From NCBI GenBank assembly GCA_903929795.1, contig CAIYWC010000226.1, positions 1 to 40,065 of the forward strand: 40,065 bases of DNA. The letters run 5' to 3'. Below the pieces are notes generated by a model. That model did not search any database and had not been told where the DNA came from. It was given only the letters and a program-made list of their open reading frames with translations. The stretch's first letter is position 1. Every line of letters begins with the position of its first letter. A program made the translations under genes and the position numbers. Positions 24,299 through 32,983 of the stretch are shown piece by piece. The stretch comes from an uncultured Myxococcales bacterium. GTDB lineage: Bacteria > Myxococcota_A > UBA9042.

Positions 24299-26794
24299 CT
24301 AGGCGGCCCGCGCCGGGTCGAACGTCATCAAATCGGTCTGCAGCATCAGCGTCAGCATGTGCAGAAGCGCCAGGCGCTGCTGGCGGTTGTTGTACGCCTC
24401 CTCATAGGCCACCCGCGGCGTCGGCGCGCTGACCAGCGACGACAGCGCCTTGGACTCGCGCGCGGACAGCTTGAGCGACCCCACGCCGATCAGCGGGTTC
24501 TTGGCGCGGTACAGCGGCCGATCCAGCTTGTCGACGAGCAGCGGCTCCAGCACCGACAGCGGGATCCGCTCGCGCACGCCTTCCGCCAGCACCGTGACTG
24601 GATCAAAGTCCAGCGGTACGATGTCGGCCGGCGGCGCCGCATCCTCGTAGTAAGCAAACGTGCCGCTTTCCCAGCCAAAAGCATCGATGAACTTGGCGCG
24701 CAGCTGCCGCTCCAGGACCTGGTACAGCTGGAACGGCTTGATGAGGTTCAGGCCGATCAACAAGTCGCCCAGCCGCCCGCCGGTCTGCCGCGCGCGCTGC
24801 ATCGCCATGTCCACGTCCGCCTGGCTGATGAAGCCATTTTGCACCATGAACGGCCCGAGCAGCTCATTGTGCTGGTTCGACGCGATGTATTGCGTACGGC
24901 CGCGGCGAAAGAAGATCGACTTGACGAACTCGCCGCGCCGCAGCTCCAGGCAGCCCGTCGCGCGATCGGCGTACATGCGATAGACAAGCCGCACGAACAT
25001 CCACTGCGACAGCGGGCCCTGCAGCTTGGGCGTCCCCAGCGCCGCTTGCGCGGACGTGATCATCGCCTCCAGTGACGCCACGGTGCCGATCGGCTGGTAC
25101 GGCCCCTCGTTGACGCTGATCAGGTCCTCCACGGTCGCCGTCCGCGCCCGCAGCATCGTCTCCAGGTTGTCCTGGCCAAGCGGGCCGAATTCCTTGCCGT
25201 CGCGCGTCCGCAGCCGAAACAGCGGCGTCTTGTTCGGCCGGGCGAGCGACGCGATCGTGTAGCTCTCCGGCTCCGGCGAACCGGGCATGGCGAAGCCCAC
25301 CGTCGACGGCACATCGCCCGGCGACGACTGCGACCGCAGCTCATCGGCGACCGAGCGCATCGTCCGCGTATCGCCGCCATCGGCGCGCGGCACCGGCTGG
25401 CTCTGCCGCCCCACGCCCACCGGCATCGTCTCGCGCATGTCCGGCCGCGATTCGCGCGGGGAAATCTGCTGCGCCGTCGGCTCCGTCTCGCGCCGGCGTT
25501 CCAGGGACGCCAGCTCCGGCACCGGCGGCAGCCGCAGCCTGTCCAGATCCGCCAGCGCGTCAGTCGAGCTCAAATTCGCGCGCTTTTCGGCGATTTTGTC
25601 GCGGATCCGCTTCATGTCATCGGCGGAAAACGACAGCGACGCCGACGACGGCACGTACTTTTGGCCCTCGACGCCGGTCTTGGCCTGCGCGGTGATCATC
25701 TGCGACGCCGGCACCACGCCCTGGTCCCGCGCCAGCGCGTCGACCGACGGCGTCGCCGGGATCAGCCGCTGCGGCTTGGTGATCGGCGGCTGACCCGGCA
25801 CCGGCGAGCCGGGCTGGATGTTCGGCAGCGGCGTGACCTGCAGCGACGGATCGAACAGCTTGACGATGAAATTCGACAGCGCGTTGTTCGACACCTGGAT
25901 TTTCTGTTGAAACAGCAGGGTCATGATGTCGTCGTGCATCGCCATCGCGGTCGGATAGCGCTCGTTCACATCGCGCGCCAGCGCCCGCCGCAACACGTCG
26001 CGCACCGGCTCTTCGATGTACGCGTGTTTCTTGAACTTGTGCTCCAAGCGCGCGTCGCGGATGTTGACCAGCGTCTCGAGATCGGTCTTGGCCAGGAACA
26101 GCCGCTTCAACGTCAGCGACTCGTACAGGATGATGCCCAGCGAAAAAATGTCGCTGCGGTGGTCAAAAGGCTGGCCGGTCACCTGCTCCGGGCTCATGTA
26201 GCCCAGCTTGCCCTTCAGCACGCCCGATCGCGTCGCGTTGTCGGCGGACTCCCCGCCTGGCGTCGCGCGCGCCACGCCAAAGTCCATGACTTTGACCTCG
26301 CCCGCCTCGGAAATGATGATGTTGGAAGGCGAAACGTCCCGGTGGATGATGTGCAGCGGCCGGCCGTAGTGGTCCTTGGCGTTGTGCGCGTAATGCAGGC
26401 CCTTGGCCGCTTCCGCCGCGATAAACAAGCACATTTCCGTGGGGATGCGCATCTGGACTTGCGTCGATCGCGACAGCACCTTGAACAGGTCCGGCCCGGC
26501 GACGTACTCCATCGCAATGTAATAATTGCCATCAATCTCGCCGTTTTCGTACGTCTGCACGATGTTGGCGTGCTGCAGCACGGCGCACAGCCGCGCCTCC
26601 GCCAGCAGCATGTCGATGAACGTCTTGTTCTGGGCAAAAGCCGGCAGGATCTTCTTGACGACAAGGATCTTCTCAAAGCCACCGACGCCGGCCACGCGCG
26701 CGCGCCACACCTCGGCCATGCCGCCGATGCCGATGCGGTCGAGTAGCTCAAAGCGGCCGAACATGGTCGACAAAGTGGACTCCGTGCCCGGCAC
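24299..26794 (-). CDS. Multidomain Ser/Thr protein kinase with GYF-like and DUF4388-like domains
   Basis: 831 residues. Kinase domain (about 13-300): GIGGMAEV, invariant Lys at 47/48, Glu66, HRDVSPSN (151-158), DFG (171-173), SPEQ (201-204), all intact. A 200-residue Pro/Ser/Arg-rich linker follows. At about 550-605, FRLRTRDGKEFGPLGQDNL and a Gly-Pro-Tyr turn resemble the GYF_2-type domain of myxobacterial proteins. Residues about 630-830 resemble DUF4388/PATAN proteins (GCLELRRG, SIFFRRGRTQYIASN, GRLGDLL). No membrane helix. Start is GTG 26794; ATG 26764 is a plausible alternative. Kinase plus DUF4388 is common in myxobacterial signalling; input and target are unknown. Confidence 0.9.
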   Translation of the reverse strand: MPGTESTLSTMFGRFELLDRIGIGGMAEVWRARVAGVGGFEKILVVKKILPAFAQNKTFIDMLLAEARLCAVLQHANIVQTYENGEIDGNYYIAMEYVAGPDLFKVLSRSTQVQMRIPTEMCLFIAAEAAKGLHYAHNAKDHYGRPLHIIHRDVSPSNIIISEAGEVKVMDFGVARATPGGESADNATRSGVLKGKLGYMSPEQVTGQPFDHRSDIFSLGIILYESLTLKRLFLAKTDLETLVNIRDARLEHKFKKHAYIEEPVRDVLRRALARDVNERYPTAMAMHDDIMTLLFQQKIQVSNNALSNFIVKLFDPSLQVTPLPNIQPGSPVPGQPPITKPQRLIPATPSVDALARDQGVVPASQMITAQAKTGVEGQKYVPSSASLSFSADDMKRIRDKIAEKRANLSSTDALADLDRLRLPPVPELASLERRRETEPTAQQISPRESRPDMRETMPVGVGRQSQPVPRADGGDTRTMRSVADELRSQSSPGDVPSTVGFAMPGSPEPESYTIASLARPNKTPLFRLRTRDGKEFGPLGQDNLETMLRARTATVEDLISVNEGPYQPIGTVASLEAMITSAQAALGTPKLQGPLSQWMFVRLVYRMYADRATGCLELRRGEFVKSIFFRRGRTQYIASNQHNELLGPFMVQNGFISQADVDMAMQRARQTGGRLGDLLIGLNLIKPFQLYQVLERQLRAKFIDAFGWESGTFAYYEDAAPPADIVPLDFDPVTVLAEGVRERIPLSVLEPLLVDKLDRPLYRAKNPLIGVGSLKLSARESKALSSLVSAPTPRVAYEEAYNNRQQRLALLHMLTLMLQTDLMTFDPARAA

Positions 26795-26886
26795 GTGCGC
26801 GCAAAAGGCCCTCGATCGTTGTGAGGAGCGGCGGCGAAGTCAAGGGGGAGCGCGCGGAAACTTGCCAATTTTTGGCGAATCAGCGG

Positions 26887-29800
26887 TCAGAGGGAGCGGG
26901 TGCAGCGGAGGCCGACGTCGTAGTCGGCGGCGGACGGGAGCGAACTGAACCGTCTGGACATATGCACCGCGATGTCAGCGCTGTCGAGCGAGCCGCCGCG
27001 AAAGACCCGCTCGGTGCCACTGGTGTCGTTGATGGGATCGCTGGCGGGCGAGATGGCAAAATAGCTGGCGCTGTACCAGTCGCGCGTCCATTCGTGGACG
27101 TTGCCGGCGACGTCGTGCAGGCCGTAGGGGCTGTCCCCGGCGGGAATCGAGTCCACCGCCCAAGTCGCGTTTGTCCCGCAGCCGTCCGTGCCGTTGTTCA
27201 TGACCGCGAAACTGCAAGTCGCCGTCGCCTCACCCCACGCGTACGTGCGCATCGCGCTCGCGCACACTGGATCCGCCCCCGTGCTGCCATTTTCCTCGCA
27301 CCGTCCGCGCGCCGCCATCTCCCACTGCGCTTCGGTCGGCAGGTCAAACTGCGCGCCACGCCACTTGCAGAACTGCTGCGCTTGCGTCCAGTTGACGAAA
27401 TTAATTGGGTTATTCAGCAAGCTGGGATAGGTCGCGTACGGCATCGGCTGGATCGAACTCGGGCCCGAGCACGCGCCCGCGTCCACGCACGCCTTGTACT
27501 GCGCCACCGTTGTCTCGGTCAGATCCATCGCGTAGGCCGACAGCGTGACCTTGTGCTGCGGGCTCTCGTCGGCGATGCAGTTGCTGTCCTTGACGCTGTT
27601 GCAGCCCATCCAGAACGTGCCCGCCGGGATGCTGGCCATCTGCGCGACGCACGCTTGACTCACATCGCAAAAGCCGTGGTTCGTGCATTCGCTGCCGATC
27701 GTCAGCGGCGTGTGCGCGCAAGTGCCGCCCGTGCAGCTGTCCGCGGTGCAGGGGTTGCCGTCGTCGCAGCCGGTGGACGCCTTGCCGTCGCAGGTGCCCG
27801 AGCTCGTGCAGCTCGCGTTGCCAAAGCTGTCGGTGCGCACGAGCCAGGCGTCCAGGTTGCCAATATCTTTGCTGTCGCTGCTGCCGATGAGCGCAAAGCC
27901 GTCGCTGAGCCCGGCGAGGCCGTAGCCGCTGTCGCTGCCGCTGCCGCCGTACTTCTTGTCCCAGAGCTTGTTGCCCTGCGCGTCGGTGCGCACGAGCCAG
28001 TAGTTCTCCACGCCGCTGCTGCCGGTTTGGCCGGCCAACACGAAGCCGTCAGTCAGCGCGACGAGGCCGTAAGCGACGTCGTTGCCGTTCCCGGTGTACG
28101 TTTTGTCCCACAATTTCGTGCCGTTCAGGTCGGTGCGCACCAGGTAGAACGTGCTGCCGGAGCTGCCGGCGAGGGCGAAACCGTCGGAGAGCGCGACCAC
28201 CGCGTTCGCAGTCTCGTTGCTGCTCGTGCCGTAGGTCTGGTCCCACAAGGCGTTGCCGTTCAGGTCGGTGCTGACGAGCCACATGTCGTCCCCGCCCGCG
28301 CCCTTGCTGTTGGTTTTGCCGGCCAAGACGAGGCCGGACGCCGTGGAAGCGATGGCATAGCCGCTGCCGAACGTGCTTGGGTCGATGATCTTGGCCCAGA
28401 GCTTGACGCCGTTGGCGTCCACGCGCCCGCCGTAAAGCGAGAAGTTGCCGGAGGAATCCGTGCCGGCGAACGCGTAGCTCCCGTCCGAGAGCGCGGTCAC
28501 CGCGGCGCAAGACTGCGAGCCAGTGCCGCCATAGGTCTTGTCCCAAACGACGCCACCGTTCACGTCCGTGTGAATCAAGCGCGCGTCGGGATTGGCGCCG
28601 CTGATCGTGGCGTTGCCGCAGACGACATATCCGTCGGATAGGGCGACGATCGCGTTGCCCTGGGTGCTGCCGCCGCCCGCGATCGGGTAGGTGTTGTTCC
28701 AGATGGCCTTGCCGGCCAAGTCCGTGCGCACGACCCAGGTGCCGCTGGCGATGTCGGGGCCGCTGCCGACGAACGCGAAGCCGTCGCTGGTCGCGGTCAC
28801 GCCATACGCGTTGTCGAGGCCGGCCGTGCCGTAGGTTTGGTCGAATTCCCTGGGCCCGCCGCTGCCGCACACGCCGCCGGTGCACGTTTCGCCGACCGTG
28901 CACGCGGTGCCGGTGCTGCAAGGCGTGAAGTTGGGCAAGAAGCCGTGAGCGCAGTTGCCAAAGGCGCAGAAGTCGGTGGTGCAGCCGTTGGCGTCGTCGC
29001 AGTTCTTGGCCGTGCCGCCGCCGCAGCTGCCGCCGCTGCAGACTTGGCCGGTGAAGCAGCCGTCCGCGCTGCAGGCGACCGTGTTGTTCGCGTGCGTGCA
29101 GCCGCTGACGGGGCTGCAGGCGTCGTTGGTGCAGGCGTTGCCGTCGTCGCAGGTGTCCGGGCTGCCGGAGCAGTTGCCGGCCGTGCAGTGGTCGTTCAGC
29201 GTGCAAATCTGCGTGTCGTCACACGGTGCGCCGGTGTTGGCTGTGTGCGTGCAGCCGGTCGCGAGGTCGCAGCCGTCGCTTGTGCACGGATTGCCGTCGT
29301 CGCACCCGATCGCCGCCGCGCCTGCGCACACGCCGGCGGCGCAGACGCCCGCGCTCGTGCACTTGTCGGCACCGCAGACACCGCCGTCCAGGGACTCGTT
29401 CACGCAGCCGAATTCCGTGTCGCAGCTGTCCGCCGTGCACGGGTTGCCGTCGTTGCAGTTCACGGCCGGGCCCGTGCACGTGTTGTTGGCGCAAACGTCC
29501 GGGCCGGTGCATTTCAGGCCGTCGTCGCAGGCGAACGCCGCGGGCGCGCCGTGCCAGCAGCCGGTGTGCGCCGCGTCGCAGAGGTCCGTGGTGCACGGGC
29601 TGCCGTCGCTGCAGTCGGGGATGGATTTGCCGATGCAGGGGCCGGAGAGCGCGCAGGTGGCGCTGCCAAAGAGGTCCGTGCGCAGGAGCCAGGCTTGCTG
29701 GCCGGCGCCTTTGGAATTCGTGTAGCCGGCGAGCGCGAAGCCGTCGGACAGGAGCGCGAGGTGCGAGCCGCCGTCGTCGCCCGTTCCGCCATAGGGGAAG

Positions 29801-31596
29801 CCGAACATCTTGTTGCCCAACGTGTCCGTGCGCACCAGCCACATCTCGTTGCCGCCCGCGCCGGTGGACGCAGTCGTGCCAGAAAACACGTAACCGCCTG
29901 GAATAGCTCGAACTTCCAGCGCGCTGTCGTCCTGCTTGCCGCCGTAGGTCTTGTCCCACAGCTTGTTGCCGCTCAGGTCGGTGCGCACGAGCCAGGCGTC
30001 GTTGGCGCCCGCGCCTTTTGACCCGGTCTGGCCAGCGACGAGATAGCCATCGCTCAAGGAAATCACGCTGTTGGCCGCGTCATCCGCGCTGCCACCATAG
30101 GTTTGCTGCCAAATTTGTTGGCCAGTGCTGTCGACGCGAACGAGCCAGAAGTCCTCGCTGCCGCCGATTGTCGCGGTGGATCCGGCCAAGATGAAGCCGT
30201 CGCCGCTCGGGCTGAGCGCTGTGAAATTGGAGAATGGCCCCGCGGAGAATTCGGTGACCGAGGACGCGTCGCCGCTCAAGTCGGTGAGGATCAACGCGCC
30301 GCTGCCGCTGGCGCTCGGGTCGCTGCCGGCAATCGCGTAGCCGCCTGACCGGGCGGCGATCGCCCGGCCGTTCACGTCCGACGCTGCAATCGCGTCAAAG
30401 TGGTTTTCAGACAACAAGTTGCCAGCAAAATCGACGCGAAAAAGTTCGACCTGCGATGCGCCGCCGCCAACCTCGCGGCTACCCAGGAGGAAGAAGCCAT
30501 CGCCGAGGAGCACAGCGTCGCTGCCAAACCCATTGTTGTTGCTGTCGAAAATCTTCTGCCACATCAGCTTGCCGGCCAAGTCGGTGCGCACGAGCCACGG
30601 CTGCACGCCGTTGGAACTTGAGGTGCCAAAGATCGCGAAACCATCTGAAAGTGAGAGGATTCTGCTGACGCCAGCACCACCGAAGGTCGTGTCCAAAAAC
30701 TTGCCCACGCCCGCGCACGTGCCGCCCGCGCACGCGTCCGCGCCCGTGCAGGCGTCGCCGTCGTCGCAGGTGACGGTGTTTGGCAAAAAGACGCATCCAG
30801 TCGCGGGGTTACAGCTGTCGGCGGTGCAGGGATTGCCGTCGGTGCAGACCTTGGCCGTGCCGCCCTGACACGCGCCCGCCTTGCAGGTCTGGGCGAGCAG
30901 GCACGAACCGCTCTGGCAGCTGCCATTGTTCAGCGTCACGTGCGTGCAGCCGGTGGTCGCGTCGCAGCCGTCGACGGTGCAGTCGTTGCCGTCGTCACAC
31001 GAGACCGCGACCGCGAACTTGCAGACACCGGTATCGCATGTGCCTTGCGCGTGGCACGGGTCGGGCGCGCAGGCGCTGCCGCTGACGGGGCTGTGGTTGC
31101 AGCCGGTAAACGCCAGGCAGCTGTCGTCGGTGCACGGATTGCCGTCGTCGCAGTTCAGCGTCGGACAGGGGTCGGTGGCGTCGGGCGCATCTGCCGCATC
31201 CGGCGCATCTTCGCCGTCCGGGACATCCGCCGCGTCGCTGCCATCGGCGCTGTCGGCAACATCGGCCGCGTCGGCGGCATCCGGGGCATCGGCCGTGTCG
31301 GCGGCGTCGACGGCGTCCGACGTGTCAGCGCTGTCGGCGGCATCGGTCGCGTCCACGGCGTCCGCGGCATCCGCGACGTCCGGCGCATCCGCGGAATCCG
31401 CAGCGTCTGCGTCCACTTGCGCATCGGGTGCATCGGTTTCGCTGGCATCGGTCCCAGCGGCATCGGCGGCGTCGGCGGCCACGACCGCGTCCAGCCTCTC
31501 AGCCTCGGTCTGAAACGCGAACTCTTCCGCAGGCTTGACCTGCGCGCAGCCAACCACCAGCAGCAGCAGCACGAGCGTGGAGCGCGTCAACGTCAT
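26887..31596 (-). CDS. Giant lipoprotein: Cys-rich modules, two seven-unit propeller blocks and FGE-like C terminus
   Basis: 1569 residues. Lipoprotein signal ends LVVGC (Cys17). Residues 35-142 are an Asp/Ala linker. Four CDDGNPCT-type Cys-rich modules (about 149-295) precede block 1 (about 300-648) with seven units built on LSDGFALAG, WLVRTD and GNKLWDKTYGG. Eight more Cys modules (about 660-910) precede block 2 (about 917-1263), again seven units, then one more module (about 1277). The C terminus (1320-1569) is an FGE/sulfatase-modifying-factor-like domain (PAGTFWMG, LPTEAQWEMAARG, GNVHEWTRDW, RGGS). Likely an extracellular adhesion or binding protein. The start lies 3 bp after the TPR gene stop. 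Confidence 0.88.
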   Translation of the reverse strand: MTLTRSTLVLLLLVVGCAQVKPAEEFAFQTEAERLDAVVAADAADAAGTDASETDAPDAQVDADAADSADAPDVADAADAVDATDAADSADTSDAVDAADTADAPDAADAADVADSADGSDAADVPDGEDAPDAADAPDATDPCPTLNCDDGNPCTDDSCLAFTGCNHSPVSGSACAPDPCHAQGTCDTGVCKFAVAVSCDDGNDCTVDGCDATTGCTHVTLNNGSCQSGSCLLAQTCKAGACQGGTAKVCTDGNPCTADSCNPATGCVFLPNTVTCDDGDACTGADACAGGTCAGVGKFLDTTFGGAGVSRILSLSDGFAIFGTSSSNGVQPWLVRTDLAGKLMWQKIFDSNNNGFGSDAVLLGDGFFLLGSREVGGGASQVELFRVDFAGNLLSENHFDAIAASDVNGRAIAARSGGYAIAGSDPSASGSGALILTDLSGDASSVTEFSAGPFSNFTALSPSGDGFILAGSTATIGGSEDFWLVRVDSTGQQIWQQTYGGSADDAANSVISLSDGYLVAGQTGSKGAGANDAWLVRTDLSGNKLWDKTYGGKQDDSALEVRAIPGGYVFSGTTASTGAGGNEMWLVRTDTLGNKMFGFPYGGTGDDGGSHLALLSDGFALAGYTNSKGAGQQAWLLRTDLFGSATCALSGPCIGKSIPDCSDGSPCTTDLCDAAHTGCWHGAPAAFACDDGLKCTGPDVCANNTCTGPAVNCNDGNPCTADSCDTEFGCVNESLDGGVCGADKCTSAGVCAAGVCAGAAAIGCDDGNPCTSDGCDLATGCTHTANTGAPCDDTQICTLNDHCTAGNCSGSPDTCDDGNACTNDACSPVSGCTHANNTVACSADGCFTGQVCSGGSCGGGTAKNCDDANGCTTDFCAFGNCAHGFLPNFTPCSTGTACTVGETCTGGVCGSGGPREFDQTYGTAGLDNAYGVTATSDGFAFVGSGPDIASGTWVVRTDLAGKAIWNNTYPIAGGGSTQGNAIVALSDGYVVCGNATISGANPDARLIHTDVNGGVVWDKTYGGTGSQSCAAVTALSDGSYAFAGTDSSGNFSLYGGRVDANGVKLWAKIIDPSTFGSGYAIASTASGLVLAGKTNSKGAGGDDMWLVSTDLNGNALWDQTYGTSSNETANAVVALSDGFALAGSSGSTFYLVRTDLNGTKLWDKTYTGNGNDVAYGLVALTDGFVLAGQTGSSGVENYWLVRTDAQGNKLWDKKYGGSGSDSGYGLAGLSDGFALIGSSDSKDIGNLDAWLVRTDSFGNASCTSSGTCDGKASTGCDDGNPCTADSCTGGTCAHTPLTIGSECTNHGFCDVSQACVAQMASIPAGTFWMGCNSVKDSNCIADESPQHKVTLSAYAMDLTETTVAQYKACVDAGACSGPSSIQPMPYATYPSLLNNPINFVNWTQAQQFCKWRGAQFDLPTEAQWEMAARGRCEENGSTGADPVCASAMRTYAWGEATATCSFAVMNNGTDGCGTNATWAVDSIPAGDSPYGLHDVAGNVHEWTRDWYSASYFAISPASDPINDTSGTERVFRGGSLDSADIAVHMSRRFSSLPSAADYDVGLRCTRSL

Positions 31597-31599
31597 GGG

Positions 31600-32703
31600 C
31601 TAAAACCTCACCGCGAGCATCGCCCCGTTGGGCGCCGGCAGAACCACGGCCGCCTGTGCCGGGTGCCGCGCCAGCCACCACGTGCCAAAGCCCGCCGCAG
31701 CCACGCCGATGCCCGTCGCCGTCGCACCCAACGCCAGCCGCGTGTTGATCGCGCTCGCGCGACTCAGCGCGGTCTCGCGGCTGATGCCGGTGATCAGCTG
31801 GCCTGGATCGTGGCTTTGGTCGCGCGTCAGCTGCGCCGCATCCGACTCCGCGCCGACAAGCAGCACCGCGCCCACCGCCAGGACCGCAGCCCCGCCGCCC
31901 AACGCCACCCAGCCCGGCCACGACGGCCGCACGGCGGGCTGGGCGGGCTCCACCAACAACGGCGAGACGTGCGCGGGCGGCACCGCTTGCGCCCTCCGCT
32001 CGCCCGTGCTCTGGGTCACCAGCGGCTCCGCGACGGTTTTCTCCACGACCTTGACCGGCTTCAGCCCCAGCTTTTGCCGCAGCGAGGTCTCGCGCGCCTG
32101 CGCCTGCCCGCGCTCGTCCGCGCCCGGCGGCGCCAGCGTCAGGTACGCGTCGAGATGCTGCAGCGCCGGCTCCCAGGCCTCCGCCATCTGCTCTGCCACC
32201 GCCGCCTTGAACAGCAAGTCCAGCCGCCCCGGCGCAGTCTTGTAGGCCTGCAGGTACAGCTCCGCCGCCAGCGCCGGGTTGCCTGAGCGCGTCGCCGCGT
32301 CGGCCTCGCGCAGCCGCGTCTTGTTCACTTCCTGTTCCACTTCAGCCAGATACGTCTGGGCCTTGGGCACGCGCGCCGACTCTGCGCCCGCGTTGGCGAT
32401 GAACTGCCGATAGTGCTCAATCGCGCCCTCGTTCATCCCGGCGAGGTGCTCCGACCGCGCGAGCGCCCACAGGTACGCCGGCGACGGATCGAGGCGCCAG
32501 GCCTTCTGGTACAGGTCGGCAGCCTTGACGAAGTCCCCGGCTTCATAGGACTTTGCCGCCTGCTGCACGAGCGTCACCGCGGTCCGGGCGCTGTCGATCG
32601 CCTGCGCCGGCAGCGCGAACACCAGCAGCGCGAACACGACAAGGCTCCGCCGGCCCGGTCGCACGCGACACAGATTTCCCAGACATTTCAGGACTCGCTG
32701 CAT
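31600..32703 (-). CDS. TPR-containing membrane protein
   Basis: 367 residues from ATG 32703, which avoids a GTG nine bases upstream. N-terminal basic region and hydrophobic signal (about 20-35, cut near AQAID). Residues 38-230 hold TPR-like helices (YEAGDFVKAADLYQKAW, NPALAAELYLQAYK, EPALQHLDAYL). A Pro-rich linker follows, then two hydrophobic helices (about 262-284 and 325-345). This TPR plus C-terminal membrane design is common beside myxobacterial Ser/Thr kinases; here it precedes the giant lipoprotein and the kinase on the same strand. Function unknown. Confidence 0.75.
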   Translation of the reverse strand: MQRVLKCLGNLCRVRPGRRSLVVFALLVFALPAQAIDSARTAVTLVQQAAKSYEAGDFVKAADLYQKAWRLDPSPAYLWALARSEHLAGMNEGAIEHYRQFIANAGAESARVPKAQTYLAEVEQEVNKTRLREADAATRSGNPALAAELYLQAYKTAPGRLDLLFKAAVAEQMAEAWEPALQHLDAYLTLAPPGADERGQAQARETSLRQKLGLKPVKVVEKTVAEPLVTQSTGERRAQAVPPAHVSPLLVEPAQPAVRPSWPGWVALGGGAAVLAVGAVLLVGAESDAAQLTRDQSHDPGQLITGISRETALSRASAINTRLALGATATGIGVAAAGFGTWWLARHPAQAAVVLPAPNGAMLAVRF

Positions 32704-32776
32704 GCCGCGCACAATCCGGTGTGATCCCGGTGATACTGGTCCGCCGAGGTCGGGAAGTCAAGTGCGGACAGGCGCC

Positions 32777-32983
32777 TCAGCGCTTCTGAAACGCATCCGC
32801 AAGTGCATTGCCGGCTTCGCAACCTTGGCGGTCCGCGGCGGTCGGTGCGTCGGCGATCGCGCGCAAGCGCACGCACACCGGGTCCGGCAGTGGTCGATGC
32901 GCGCAGACGCGATCCGCGAGCGTCTCGCACGGGCCCGCACACGCGGTTGCCAGCACACATCCCAGCGCAAACAGCAGCTTCAC
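32777..32983 (-). CDS. Small lipoprotein, function unknown
   Basis: 68 residues from GTG 32983, whose GTGA overlaps the ribBX stop. The N terminus is a lipoprotein signal (VKLLFALGCVLATAC, lipobox Cys15). The mature part is short with four further cysteines (residues 19, 27, 37 and 54), likely two disulfides, and no known domain. Translational coupling to ribBX suggests it is real. Confidence 0.62.
   Translation of the reverse strand: MKLLFALGCVLATACAGPCETLADRVCAHRPLPDPVCVRLRAIADAPTAADRQGCEAGNALADAFQKR

Noticed and set aside
21205..24432. Long plus-strand frame of 1075 codons opposite TPR and GDPD genes
   Set aside because: Antisense shadow; the opposite strand holds well-supported genes and the frame runs through the repeat.
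26821..31513. Plus-strand open frames opposite the giant lipoprotein
   Set aside because: They arise from repetitive GC-rich codons of the real gene; no start signals or domains.
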